Shown piece after piece: positions 17,329-26,541 of a DNA stretch of 50,797 nt. Position 1 is the first letter of the stretch; each line of letters opens with the position of its first letter. Source of the DNA: an uncultured Peptococcaceae bacterium (lineage in GTDB: Bacteria; Bacillota; Desulfotomaculia; Desulfotomaculales; Desulfocucumaceae); the NCBI GenBank assembly GCA_958417755.1, contig CATZDY010000004.1:1-50797 (forward strand), in the 5' to 3' direction. The notes under the pieces were generated by a model. That model made no database searches and was not told the origin of the DNA. It saw only the letters and a program-made list of their open reading frames with translations. The translations under genes and the position numbers were made by a program.

Positions 17329-18684
17329 ATGAGTGACACAAAAATATTTTTAAGTGAAAAGGAAATGCCTACCCATTGGTATAACGTACAGGCGGATATG
17401 CCGAATTTGCCAGATCCTCCGTTGAATCCTGCCACCAAAAAACCTTTACAACCAGAGGATTTGGCTGCTATCTTTCCCATGGAATTGATTCGTCAAGAAG
17501 CGTCAACAGAACGCTGGATTGAAATTCCAGAGGAAGTGCAAGAAATATATAAGCTATGGAGGCCGTCACCTTTATATCGGGCTCGCCGTTTGGAAAAAGC
17601 CTTGGATACACCAGCAAAGATTTTTTATAAATATGAAGGCATTAGTCCTGCTGGTAGCCACAAGTCAAATACAGCCATTGCACAAGCCTATTACAATAAG
17701 GAGGCTGGCGTAAAAAGGTTGGCTACAGAAACCGGAGCTGGTCAATGGGGGATTGCCCTTTCCCAAGCTTGTAACTTTTTTGGTTTAACTTGTATGGTAT
17801 ATATGGTGCGGGTGAGTTATGACCAAAAACCATACCGTCGTTCCATGATGGAGGTTTTTGGCGGTCAAGTGGTGGCTTCACCCAGTGACCTAACAGAAGC
17901 TGGTAGGAATTCCTTGGCAAAGGATCCAAAGTCACCAGGAAGTCTTGGTTTAGCCATTAGTGAGGCAGTGGAAGATGCAGTGAAACGGGAAGATACCAAT
18001 TATGCTTTGGGCAGTGTATTAAACCATGTATGTATGCACCAAACAGTCATTGGTTTGGAAGCAAAGGAGCAAATGGCCAAAGCGGATTGTTATCCAGATG
18101 TGGTCATTGCTTGCTGTGGTGGGGGCACAAATTTTGCTGGTATAGCTTTTCCCTTTGCTTACGATAAAATTGTGCAAAAGAAAAATGTACGTTTGTTGGC
18201 AGTGGAACCAATTTCCTGCCCCACATTGACCCGAGGTTCTTATGCGTATGATTATGGGGATGTAGCAGGACTTACCCCTATCATCAAAATGTTTACCTTA
18301 GGCTCATCGTTTATGCCACCAGGAATCCATGCCGGAGGATTGCGTTATCATGGTGATTCAGCCTTGTTATGTCGCTTGGTGTTAGATGGTTTGGTGGAAA
18401 CCAAAGCATTGGGACAAACATCTGTATTCAATGGAGCTATTTTATTTGCCCGTAATGAAGGGATTGTTCCTGCACCAGAATCCTCTCATGCTGTACAGGC
18501 TGCCATTGAGGAAGCCATTGCTGCCAGAGAAGCTGGTGAAGCCAGAACCATATTATTTAATTTAAGTGGTCATGGACTTTTAGATTTACCCTCGTACGAT
18601 TTGTTTATGGCCAACAAGCTGGAAGATTATTCTCTGCCTGAAGATGCTTTGCGCGCATCATTACAAATTTTACCCGGTGTGTAA
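17329..18684 (+). CDS. TrpB2-type tryptophan synthase beta-like PLP enzyme
   Basis: A 451-aa PLP-dependent enzyme of the TrpB2 group, longer than TrpB1 (about 400 aa). The PLP lysine is Lys112 in GSHKSNTAIAQAYYNKE, and ATETGAGQWGIALSQAC and CCGGGTNFAG (phosphate loop) are typical. The N-terminal extension (MPTHWYNVQADMPNLPDPPL) marks the TrpB2 class, which acts without TrpA and makes tryptophan from indole and serine. No trpA or other trp biosynthesis gene is adjacent, which supports an indole-salvage role. GAGAGGAG precedes the ATG. Confidence 0.9.
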   Translation: MSDTKIFLSEKEMPTHWYNVQADMPNLPDPPLNPATKKPLQPEDLAAIFPMELIRQEASTERWIEIPEEVQEIYKLWRPSPLYRARRLEKALDTPAKIFYKYEGISPAGSHKSNTAIAQAYYNKEAGVKRLATETGAGQWGIALSQACNFFGLTCMVYMVRVSYDQKPYRRSMMEVFGGQVVASPSDLTEAGRNSLAKDPKSPGSLGLAISEAVEDAVKREDTNYALGSVLNHVCMHQTVIGLEAKEQMAKADCYPDVVIACCGGGTNFAGIAFPFAYDKIVQKKNVRLLAVEPISCPTLTRGSYAYDYGDVAGLTPIIKMFTLGSSFMPPGIHAGGLRYHGDSALLCRLVLDGLVETKALGQTSVFNGAILFARNEGIVPAPESSHAVQAAIEEAIAAREAGEARTILFNLSGHGLLDLPSYDLFMANKLEDYSLPEDALRASLQILPGV

Positions 18685-18688
18685 TGGT

Positions 18689-18720
18689 AAAGCCCGCCAG
18701 ACTCTTTGGCGGGCTTTGCT
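18689..18720 (+). terminator. Terminator-like hairpin after the TrpB2 gene
   Basis: A perfect 11-bp GC-rich stem, AAAGCCCGCCA (18689-18699) with TGGCGGGCTTT (18707-18717), begins four bases after the stop. The U-tract is short. Confidence 0.7.
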
Positions 18721-18775
18721 CCCAAAAAACTAATGCTAAAATGCATGTAAATTTTGTCATGCAGAAAGGAGCCCT

Positions 18776-21418
18776 ATGGAAATCATTACTTCGCATACCA
18801 ATGCGGATTTGGATGCTTTAGCTTCCATGGTGGCAGCCCATAAGTTATATCCCAGTGCCATGATGATTCTTCCTAACAAGCTTTCCCAAAGCGCGGAGGA
18901 ATTCATGTCTTTACATAAGGATGCTTTTTCATTTCGCTCAGTTAGAGATATTGCTTTTGAAGATGTGACAAGAATTATTTTAGTGGATACAAAAAGTCCT
19001 CGCCGAATCAATCGTTTGGCGGAGCTTTTGTTGCGTCCTGAAGTGGATGTGCATATTTATGATCATCACCCTTGGGCAGAAGAGGATGCCCGGGGCTCTT
19101 TGGAAATAGTGGAAACAGTGGGGGCTGCAGTCACCCTGTTGGTCGAACAAATACAAGAAGAGAATATTGCCATTACATCTTTGGAAGCCACAGTTTTTGC
19201 CTTAGGTATTTATGCGGATACTGGTTCTTTGGTGTATCCCAGTACCACTTCAAGAGATGCAGCAGCAGTGGCGTTTTTATTGGAACAAGGGGCTAATTTA
19301 TCCGTGGTTTCAGAATTTTTAGAACGTCCTTTAAGTGAAGAGCAAAAAGTGTTGTTAAAAATGCTGCTGATGTCTGCAGAGCGTTATCAGATCAATGGGA
19401 TTAAGGTACTAATCGCCACTGGAGCAGTGGAAGAATATATTGTGGGCTTATCCATACTAACGCATATTGTGGCAGAAATAGAGAAATTAGATGCCATTTT
19501 TACCGTGGTGGCCATGGAAGATAGGGTTCATGTGGTGGCTAGAAGCAATATTCCCCAAGTGAATGTGTCTGAAATCCTGCGTCCTTTAAAGGGAGGCGGT
19601 CATTGGGCAGCGGCCTCTGCTTCTATTAAACATGGTCAGGTAGATGCTGTGGTTAAGACTTTGCTGGCCAGTATTCAAGAAAAAGTAAAACCTCCTTTAT
19701 CCGCAGCTGATATTATGTCTAGCCCTGTCAAAACGGTCCATCAAGATATGTCCATGGCAGATGTAGGTTATATTATGCTGCGTTATGGACATAGTGGTTT
19801 GCCAGTGGTGGAGGGGGATACATTGGTGGGCATTATATCCCGTCGGGACGTGGAGAAAGCAATGCATCATGGATTGTCCCATGCCCCTGTGAAGGGTTTT
19901 ATGACCTCCAATGTCATTACCATGCCTCCTCATTTGCCTGTGGCGGAAGTAAGGGAATTAATGATAGACAATGATATTGGCCGCATTCCAGTGGTGGATA
20001 AAGGAACTTTAATGGGCTTGGTATCTCGTACTGATGTTTTACGAACTTTGCATGGGGATTATCATAGCAAATACCATAAAATGTATGATGAACATATTTC
20101 TACGCCCCAACCCCAAAACAATATCAGTGCCATTATGCATCGGGGCTTAAGTTCCATGGCTTTGGGCATTATTCGTAAAGCTGGGGCTATTGCAGAAGAA
20201 ATGGGATATCAATTGTTTGCTGCAGGGGGTGTGGTCAGGGATTTATTGTTGGGATATGATAACCTAGATCTGGATTTGGTGGTAGAAGGTGACGGCATTG
20301 CCTTGGCAAAGGAATTGGCCCAACAGTTGGGTTGTAAGCTTCGGGTTCATGCGCAATTTGGTACCGCAGAAGTTCTTTTTGTTAGTGGTGTTAAGGTGGA
20401 TGTGGCCACTGCCAGGGTGGAATATTATGAGTATCCTGCAGCTTTGCCGCAAGTGGAAAGTTCTTCATTGCGACAAGATTTATATCGCCGGGATTTTACC
20501 ATCAATGCCATGGCAGTAACTTTGAATTCAGATCGTTTTGGGGAATTGGTAGATTATTTTGGAGGTAGAAAAGATTTACAAGATGGTTTGGTACGGGTGT
20601 TATACAATTTAAGTTTTATCGAGGATCCTACCAGAATGTTACGAGCTGTGCGATTCGAGCAAAGATATCATATTCATATTGAATCACAAACATTGAAATT
20701 ATTGCGTGAGGCTGTCAAACAAAATGTCATCGCAAGGGTTTCCAATGATCGAATTCGGGATGAATTGTATCATATTTTGTTAGAACCTGAAGCAGGTAAA
20801 ATGCTCTATCGATTAAATGAAGTGGATTTATGGCCTCAATTATTTCCTGGTGTTATATATCAACAAGTCCATCATGTATTGCTAGATTTACACTGGGCGC
20901 AAAAAAGATTGGTCCAGTGGGGTTTTCAGAGTATTGATGATCAATATTTAATGTATTTAATGGCCTTACTCCATAAATCTTCTTTGGATGTGGCGGAAAA
21001 CATTTGTGACTGTTATCATGTTTCTCATCGCCAAAAGGAAAAGATATGTCTGGTGATTGACCATTATCAGAATTTCTTAAGGGCTTTTCATCATTGGTCA
21101 GAGGAGCGAAATATTGCTGAAATGGCAGAAACAATCATGAGCATGCCTTTGGAAGCATATCCTTTATTGTTAGCACTTTTGGAGAATGATGAAGAAAAGA
21201 TGAAGTTTAAGAAGATCATAACAGCCATCCGGGATACTGCTCCCATACTTACTGGTCAATTTTTAAAAACTAGAGGTTACGAGCCAGGTCCCTTGTATAG
21301 GGAGGCTTTGGATAGACTTTGGCGGGAACGTCTCAATGGGAATATCCGTACTGAGGAGGATGAGAAAGCCTTTTTGATACAATTTTTTGCGGACAGGGGC
21401 GTGAAGCCAAATGTTTGA
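18776..21418 (+). CDS. DHH phosphoesterase - CBS - poly(A) polymerase/CCA-adding nucleotidyltransferase fusion
   Basis: An 880-aa multidomain protein. Residues 1-305 form a DHH/DHHA1 phosphoesterase (TSHTNADLDALASMV, VDTKSP, YDHHPW, LKGGGHWAAASASIKHG). Residues 310-440 hold two CBS domains (VKTVHQDMSMADVGYIMLRY; FMTSNVITMPPHLPVAEV). Residues 460-880 form a class II nucleotidyltransferase head and tRNA-binding region (FAAGGVVRDLLLGYDNLDLD, RRDFTINAMAV, EDPTRMLRAVRFEQRY). The last part adds CCA or A residues to RNA 3' ends; the DHH part may act on oligonucleotides or cyclic dinucleotides. This architecture is known in thermophilic and Peptococcaceae-type Firmicutes. It overlaps the next gene by 8 bp. 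Confidence 0.92.
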   Translation: MEIITSHTNADLDALASMVAAHKLYPSAMMILPNKLSQSAEEFMSLHKDAFSFRSVRDIAFEDVTRIILVDTKSPRRINRLAELLLRPEVDVHIYDHHPWAEEDARGSLEIVETVGAAVTLLVEQIQEENIAITSLEATVFALGIYADTGSLVYPSTTSRDAAAVAFLLEQGANLSVVSEFLERPLSEEQKVLLKMLLMSAERYQINGIKVLIATGAVEEYIVGLSILTHIVAEIEKLDAIFTVVAMEDRVHVVARSNIPQVNVSEILRPLKGGGHWAAASASIKHGQVDAVVKTLLASIQEKVKPPLSAADIMSSPVKTVHQDMSMADVGYIMLRYGHSGLPVVEGDTLVGIISRRDVEKAMHHGLSHAPVKGFMTSNVITMPPHLPVAEVRELMIDNDIGRIPVVDKGTLMGLVSRTDVLRTLHGDYHSKYHKMYDEHISTPQPQNNISAIMHRGLSSMALGIIRKAGAIAEEMGYQLFAAGGVVRDLLLGYDNLDLDLVVEGDGIALAKELAQQLGCKLRVHAQFGTAEVLFVSGVKVDVATARVEYYEYPAALPQVESSSLRQDLYRRDFTINAMAVTLNSDRFGELVDYFGGRKDLQDGLVRVLYNLSFIEDPTRMLRAVRFEQRYHIHIESQTLKLLREAVKQNVIARVSNDRIRDELYHILLEPEAGKMLYRLNEVDLWPQLFPGVIYQQVHHVLLDLHWAQKRLVQWGFQSIDDQYLMYLMALLHKSSLDVAENICDCYHVSHRQKEKICLVIDHYQNFLRAFHHWSEERNIAEMAETIMSMPLEAYPLLLALLENDEEKMKFKKIITAIRDTAPILTGQFLKTRGYEPGPLYREALDRLWRERLNGNIRTEEDEKAFLIQFFADRGVKPNV

Positions 21419-22067
21419 TATGTCAAATTTTCTTTCTACACTCTTGATATCTTTACCAGCCATTATTATTGCTTTGACTTTTCACGAGTATGCCCATGGG
21501 TTTGTTGCTTATAAACTGGGTGATGACACAGCATACTTACAAGGTCGGTTAACGTTAAATCCCTTACCCCATCTGGATCCCATTGGCTTTATTATGTTGC
21601 TTTTTTTCCATTTTGGCTGGGCAAAACCAGTACCAGTGAATCCCTTTCACCTGCGAGGAGATCGCACAAAGGGTATGATGTTGGTTTCCTTTGCTGGTCC
21701 AGCTGCTAATATGATTTTAGCCATTGCGGCCGCTATCTTAGTGGGTTTGCTGCAAGGGGTATTTTCTACCGTACATTCCAGTTTTTTTACGATTTTTATG
21801 GCGATTTTAACCCAACTGGTTTTTATTAATGTGGTATTGGCTATTTTTAATTTAATACCAATCCCTCCTTTGGATGGTTCTAAAATATTGGCTGGACTTA
21901 TACCCAGTAGTCAAGAATGGATATATAAATTAGAACAATATGGATTTATAATTTTAATCTTATTAATGGTGACTGGTATTATTGGTAAGATTTTAAATTT
22001 TATCATAAACCCCATTTATTGGTTACTAATACAACTTGCCCAATCTGTTTATGGTTTATTTGCATAG
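21411..22067 (+). CDS. Site-2 protease family (M50) integral membrane metalloprotease
   Basis: A 218-aa membrane protein. The zinc motif HEYAH lies in the first membrane helix (ALTFHEYAHGFVAYKLGDDT), the second metal-binding motif is NLIPIPPLDGSKIL, and the YLQGRLTLNPLPHLDPIG segment is typical of the short YwhC-like branch. It lacks PDZ domains. The substrate is unknown. Its start lies within the end of the preceding gene, so the two are co-translated. Confidence 0.88.
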   Translation: MFDMSNFLSTLLISLPAIIIALTFHEYAHGFVAYKLGDDTAYLQGRLTLNPLPHLDPIGFIMLLFFHFGWAKPVPVNPFHLRGDRTKGMMLVSFAGPAANMILAIAAAILVGLLQGVFSTVHSSFFTIFMAILTQLVFINVVLAIFNLIPIPPLDGSKILAGLIPSSQEWIYKLEQYGFIILILLMVTGIIGKILNFIINPIYWLLIQLAQSVYGLFA

Positions 22068-22210
22068 ATTCATTGTATGGGATTTGTAAATTGATACAAA
22101 GCAGAGTTTGTAGGTCTTTGTTACTATCATTTGAGGGACGCAAAAAATCAGGGCATAAAATAGTAGATACAGTTTAATTGTTTTTTATTCGCAAAAGGGA
22201 GATGAGGACA

Positions 22211-23182
22211 ATGCGTGTACTTTCAGGAATTCAACCTTCTGGGGCGTTGCATTTGGGCAATTATTTTGGCATGATGAAAAGAATGATTCAATATCAAGAT
22301 AATAGTGAATTGTTTTGCTTTTTGGTCAATTATCATGCCTTAACTTCAGTATTTGATCCGGAAAAATTACGGGATGGCACTTTTCATGCTGCTTGCGATT
22401 TTTTGGCTTTGGGTTTAAATCCTGATAAATCGGTATTTTGGATACAATCAGATGTACCTGAAGTGTTGGAATTGACTTGGCTATTATCCAATGTAACTGG
22501 TATGGGCTTATTGGAACGTTGCCATTCGTATAAAGATAAAGTTGCCAAAGGAATACCAGCAAGCCACGGGCTTTTTTCTTATCCAGTCTTAATGGCTGCT
22601 GATATATTATTATATGGAGGAGAAAAGGTACCTGTGGGCAAGGACCAAAAACAGCATTTAGAAGTTGCCCGGGATATTGGAGAAAGATTCAATTATATGT
22701 ATGGAGAAACCTTTGTCATTCCAGAAGCAGATATTGCTGAAGATATGGCTACAATCAAAGGGCTTGATGGCCAAAAGATGTCTAAATCCTATGGCAATAC
22801 CATAGAAATATTTATTTCCGAAGAAGAACTGAAGAAAAAAGTGATGAGTATAAAGACAGATTCCACCCCTGTGGATCAGCCAAAGCCAATTGAAGGGAAT
22901 ATACTATTTGATTTATATGCGTTGTTTTTGGATGAAAAAGGGCGGGAAGCATTGAAAGATCGTTTTCTTACCCCAGGGCTTAAATATGGAGAAGTAAAAA
23001 AAGAAATTTTAGGTCTAATTTGGGAATATTTTCAGCCTTATCGTAAAGAAAGAGAGCGTTTGGCCACAGATAAACAATATGTATTGGATGTCATGAAAAA
23101 AGGTGCCTTAAAAGCCAGGGAAGCAGCCACTGTATATTTGGATAAAGCAAAGAGCAATGTGGGATTAGATTATTGGAGATGA
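22211..23182 (+). CDS. trpS: Tryptophanyl-tRNA synthetase
   Basis: A 323-aa class I synthetase. The HIGH-equivalent is SGALHLGNYFG, the KMSKS motif is GQKMSKSYGN, and LLSNVTGMGLLERCHSYKDK is a family-specific stretch. It charges tRNA-Trp. The ATG at 22211 is nine bases after AAAGGGAG; the ATG at 22202 abuts that site and is less likely. No T-box leader motif is visible in the 143 bp upstream. Confidence 0.95.
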   Translation: MRVLSGIQPSGALHLGNYFGMMKRMIQYQDNSELFCFLVNYHALTSVFDPEKLRDGTFHAACDFLALGLNPDKSVFWIQSDVPEVLELTWLLSNVTGMGLLERCHSYKDKVAKGIPASHGLFSYPVLMAADILLYGGEKVPVGKDQKQHLEVARDIGERFNYMYGETFVIPEADIAEDMATIKGLDGQKMSKSYGNTIEIFISEEELKKKVMSIKTDSTPVDQPKPIEGNILFDLYALFLDEKGREALKDRFLTPGLKYGEVKKEILGLIWEYFQPYRKERERLATDKQYVLDVMKKGALKAREAATVYLDKAKSNVGLDYWR

Positions 23183-23209
23183 GTTTCAATTTCGCGCTGC
23201 AAGAATAGT

Positions 23210-23239
23210 GCAACAGGGGTACCATACATCCCCTGTTGC
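23210..23239 (+). terminator. Hairpin after trpS
   Basis: GCAACAGGGG (23210-23219) pairs perfectly with CCCCTGTTGC (23230-23239). There is no U-tract, so termination is uncertain. Confidence 0.4.
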
Positions 23240-23289
23240 AAAGTAGTCTCTGACTAGGACTAACAAAAAATAGAAAGGAGGTCATTGCC

Positions 23290-23829
23290 TTGAAACATAC
23301 TTTATATAAAGCAATTTGGTTAATTACAGGAATTTTGTTGATTGTTGTAGGGATTATCGCTGCATGCAATCCAGGAGCAACGATTTTATCCTTGGCATTA
23401 CTTTTTGGCATTGCAATATTGCTTTTTGGTATTGGAAGTATTGTGGTTTATATTGTAACTCGTAAATATATATTTGGCTCTGGTTGGATCCTAGCAGATG
23501 GAATCATTGCCACTCTCTTGAGCATTTTCTTGTTATGTAATCAATTGACCACAGCTGCCATGATTCCTTATATTTTTGGTATGTGGCTTATTTTTTCAGG
23601 GGTAGCAAGACTCATTGGTTCCTTTGATATGAAAAAGATTGGCATTTCTGGTTGGGGTTTTATGACTGCAATAGGCATCATTGTGATGATAATAGGATTC
23701 GCTGCATTATTCCATCCCCTGGCAGCCATGGTGGCTGTAAGCATTCTTTTGGGTATTTTCCTTATTTTCCAAGGGATTGTGGCTGTGTTATTATGGTTCT
23801 TTTCCCTTCGGGTTTCTTCTCAAGAATAG
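23290..23829 (+). CDS. HdeD/DUF308 family membrane protein
   Basis: A 179-aa protein that is almost entirely hydrophobic, with about six membrane helices arranged as paired repeats (LITGILLIVVGIIAACNPGA; AIGIIVMIIGFAALFHPLAA). This fits the HdeD/DUF308 family, linked to acid resistance in E. coli but without a settled function in Firmicutes. It starts at TTG, supported by an excellent AAAGGAGGT at 23274-23282. Confidence 0.8.
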   Translation: MKHTLYKAIWLITGILLIVVGIIAACNPGATILSLALLFGIAILLFGIGSIVVYIVTRKYIFGSGWILADGIIATLLSIFLLCNQLTTAAMIPYIFGMWLIFSGVARLIGSFDMKKIGISGWGFMTAIGIIVMIIGFAALFHPLAAMVAVSILLGIFLIFQGIVAVLLWFFSLRVSSQE

Positions 23830-23890
23830 TTTGTTGAAATGATAACATTTTTATTTGTAACACGATTGGTTATCTAAATGAGAAATTGAT

Positions 23891-23915
23891 AAAAGCAGTG
23901 TTTTGCTTTTTTATA
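23891..23915 (+). terminator. Weak intrinsic terminator
   Basis: AAAAGCA (23891-23897) pairs with TGCTTTT (23904-23910) and is followed by a T/A-rich stretch. The rest of the AT-rich gap to 24118 shows no gene. Confidence 0.45.
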
Positions 23916-24118
23916 TATGAAATGCGCAGCGCGAAATTTTTTTATTTTGGCGCTTTTTTTATGTTCGCAGTAGAAAAGTATAAAAATGATAAGTAAAATT
24001 TCATACAACTGGACTGAAGCTATATTGGATAAGAAGGAAATATAACAATGAAGTGAGTAAATATATAAAATAAAAGGTTGTTCGCAATCAAATATCAAAA
24101 AAAGAAGTGAGAAACTGT

Positions 24119-25009
24119 ATGACATGGACAAAGACATGTTATTTACTAAAATATGGTATTCAATGTTTTGTTTTAGGACAAAAAAAACCTTTGGTAGCGG
24201 GTATTGCTGTTACAGACATCTGTAATTTAGCTTGTAAACATTGTGTGCTAAACAACAAAGGCCAAGGCCATAATTCTTTTGCTGCTATCCAAAAATGGAT
24301 GCAAGATTTTTATAGGAAAGGGGCTCGCATTCTTTATTTGCAAGGTGGTGAACCTTTGCTGTGGCAAGATGGGGAGAAAAATATAAATAGTATCATTGAT
24401 GAAGCAAGAAACATCGGGTTTTTTCGCATCGCTGTGGCTACAAATGGTACTCTCCCTTTGGATTTACATGCAGATATGATTTGGGTGAGTATTGATGGCT
24501 TACCAACAACCCATAATAGAATTAGGGAAAAAGATATTTTTGAAACCATTTTAAACCATGTGACTTTATCCTCCCATCCTGCTATTTATGCGAATATGAC
24601 AGTGAATCAAATCAATAAAAACGAAGTCAAAGAAGTGATCCAGTTCATAGCACAACATAAATGCTTTTCTGGTATATCTATTAATTTTCATACCCCTTAT
24701 GAGGGAGTAGAAGATTTATTTGTTCCCTTAGAAGAGCGTAGGGAGATTGTTGGGGAAATACAAAAAATGAAAAAACAGGGATATCCTGTTCTTAACTCTC
24801 ATGCGGCCTTGGAACGTTTTCAGGATAATCAGTATAAACGTCCGGTTTATATGATTGAAATGATTGATCATCAAGTGTTGTATACATGTTGTTTTGGCAA
24901 GGATGAAAAGGTGTGTGAAAAATGTGGTTATGGGATTATTGCAGAGAAGTCTTCAGTGATGCACTGGAATTTAAAAAGCATAGGACATGCTCTGCGTTTT
25001 TTTCGATAG
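24119..25009 (+). CDS. Radical SAM protein of unknown substrate
   Basis: A 296-aa radical SAM enzyme. The 4Fe-4S/SAM motif CNLACKHC uses Cys35, Cys39 and Cys42. ILYLQGGEPLLW is the SAM-binding GGE motif, and AVATNGTLPLDL and WVSIDGLPTTHNRIRE are further core strands. The C-terminal 35 residues carry a cysteine group (YTCCFGKDEKVCEKCGYG) that could hold an auxiliary cluster, but it is too short for a standard SPASM domain. It lies 13 bp before a prenyltransferase fusion with a shared terminator, so both probably serve one pathway. The substrate is not known. A GTG at 24107 is an alternative start. Confidence 0.82.
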   Translation: MTWTKTCYLLKYGIQCFVLGQKKPLVAGIAVTDICNLACKHCVLNNKGQGHNSFAAIQKWMQDFYRKGARILYLQGGEPLLWQDGEKNINSIIDEARNIGFFRIAVATNGTLPLDLHADMIWVSIDGLPTTHNRIREKDIFETILNHVTLSSHPAIYANMTVNQINKNEVKEVIQFIAQHKCFSGISINFHTPYEGVEDLFVPLEERREIVGEIQKMKKQGYPVLNSHAALERFQDNQYKRPVYMIEMIDHQVLYTCCFGKDEKVCEKCGYGIIAEKSSVMHWNLKSIGHALRFFR

Positions 25010-25022
25010 GAAGGATAGAAAA

Positions 25023-26357
25023 ATGTCAGTTATAACAGTGCAACAAGAAATCCAGGCAATGCTGGAAACTAATAATACCTGTATATTGAGTACCAGTACT
25101 TATTGTGTATGGTCTGAAGTAGTAAAATACCATATGGTGAATCAAACCATGTATTGTATTATAAAGGAGCCAAGGACATTAAAAAATTTACAAAAAACGC
25201 CTCGAATCAGTTTCCTTTGTCAAGGGGGAAACGGAATGGTCCAAAGTTGTGGCTTGGCAACCCTTGTCAAAGAAATACCGGTTTGTTTAAAAGAAGTGGA
25301 AGGCACAGTATATCGAATTCAAAGTTACTATTATAAATTAACAAAACAAAATATTTCTTATGTGTTGGAAAAGCATAAGGAAAATTGGGAGCTATTGGCG
25401 CAGGATTGTTTACCCCAATTACAACCACAGAACTGGAGGCAGCGTTTTGCTTTATGGTATAAGGCTAGTAGAGCAGTATCTTTTCCTTTGGCTTTTTACC
25501 CAGTTATCATTGGTTCTTTCTTAGCTTTATTAGAAGGATATTTTCATATTGGAGCCTTTGTACTTGCTCTATTGGGTGGTATTGCTGCATTGGCAGGTGT
25601 TAATTTTATGAGTGACTATTATGATTTTAAAAAAGGCGTAGATACTCCTGATGCTTTATCATCCCATACGGGAATCTTAATCAATGAACAAATTGAGCCG
25701 GATAATATACTTTTGGCTGGTTTGGCTTGTTTTGTGATATTGGGGATCTGTGGGGGCCTATTGGTGATGCAAAAGGGACTGTTGGTTTTAGGCATTGGTA
25801 TGGTGGGTATTCTGGGAGGATATTGTTATACGGGAGGAAAATTTGCTTATAAGTATCGGGGATACAGTGAATTTTATATAACCTTTTTAATGGGACCTTT
25901 AATGGTTTTAGGAAGCTATTTTGTTCAAACAGGTCATTTTTCATGGTTAGCTTTTCTTTTGTCCTTATCTATAGGAATTTTAGTGAGTTCCGTTACTCTG
26001 GCTAATAATTTGCGTGATATGTCTTATGATAAGAAAGTAAATGTTACTTCATTGCCTATAAAATTGGGCATTGCAAAAGCTAAGAATTTATATATAGGCA
26101 TGCTTGTTTTTCCTTATCTATTGGTATTGAGCATCATTGTGCTTTATCCTCAGTATTTTCCCTTTGCCATGGTGATATTTAGCCTGCCACTGGCCCAAAA
26201 GGCATTCCAAGGCATGAAATTAACCCCAAATACAGAACATGATTTTCAAAAAAATGCCAGTAAATTTTTATATCCCTTGCGTTCTATACGGCTTCATAGT
26301 CGATTTTGTTTCTATTTATTAATGGGAACTTTTATGATATATATGCTGAATATGTGA
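25023..26357 (+). CDS. UbiA/MenA-type prenyltransferase with N-terminal FMN-binding-like split-barrel domain
   Basis: A 444-aa fusion. Residues 1-125 resemble the pyridoxamine-phosphate-oxidase-like split barrel (NNTCILSTSTYCVWSEVV, EPRTLKNLQKTPRISFL). Residues 145-444 form a UbiA membrane domain with about nine helices and both Asp motifs: N194-D198-D201-D207 (NFMSDYYDFKKGVD) and D332-D336 (NNLRDMSYDKK). It is closest in pattern to MenA. UbiA enzymes join a polyprenyl diphosphate to an aromatic or polar acceptor in the membrane. The N-terminal domain may bind flavin or be degenerate. GGAAGGA precedes the ATG. No other quinone genes are nearby. Confidence 0.82.
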   Translation: MSVITVQQEIQAMLETNNTCILSTSTYCVWSEVVKYHMVNQTMYCIIKEPRTLKNLQKTPRISFLCQGGNGMVQSCGLATLVKEIPVCLKEVEGTVYRIQSYYYKLTKQNISYVLEKHKENWELLAQDCLPQLQPQNWRQRFALWYKASRAVSFPLAFYPVIIGSFLALLEGYFHIGAFVLALLGGIAALAGVNFMSDYYDFKKGVDTPDALSSHTGILINEQIEPDNILLAGLACFVILGICGGLLVMQKGLLVLGIGMVGILGGYCYTGGKFAYKYRGYSEFYITFLMGPLMVLGSYFVQTGHFSWLAFLLSLSIGILVSSVTLANNLRDMSYDKKVNVTSLPIKLGIAKAKNLYIGMLVFPYLLVLSIIVLYPQYFPFAMVIFSLPLAQKAFQGMKLTPNTEHDFQKNASKFLYPLRSIRLHSRFCFYLLMGTFMIYMLNM

Positions 26358-26398
26358 TATTGATAAAATAATTTGATTAGATAGTTTGTGTATTTAAG

Positions 26399-26444
26399 AA
26401 TATCTCAAAACAGGAAGTAAGTAACCTGTGCGAGATATTTTTTG
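26399..26444 (+). terminator. Intrinsic terminator after the radical SAM-UbiA operon
   Basis: AATATCTC (26399-26406) pairs with GAGATATT (26432-26439). An inner ACAGG/CCTGT stem is present and TTTT follows. Confidence 0.75.
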
Positions 26445-26541
26445 TATAACCAGATGATTGAGAGAATTGGAAAAAAGGACAATGTAGATGTATACCTTTT
26501 CTAGGAAGAGGTAAGCTAATAAAGAGAAAGACGGTGGAAGC

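Noticed and set aside
22083..22100. TTTGTA-N6-TACAAA before trpS as an operator
   Set aside because: The half-sites match those before the permease but the spacing differs by 2 bp and it is far from the start; kept only as a note with the permease finding.
22068..22210. T-box leader for trpS
   Set aside because: No T-box core sequence and no specifier-loop/terminator arrangement is visible in the 143 bp available.
23929..23960. GCGC-rich segment in the gap before the radical SAM gene as a functional hairpin
   Set aside because: The possible stem is only four bases, and no conserved structure could be argued.
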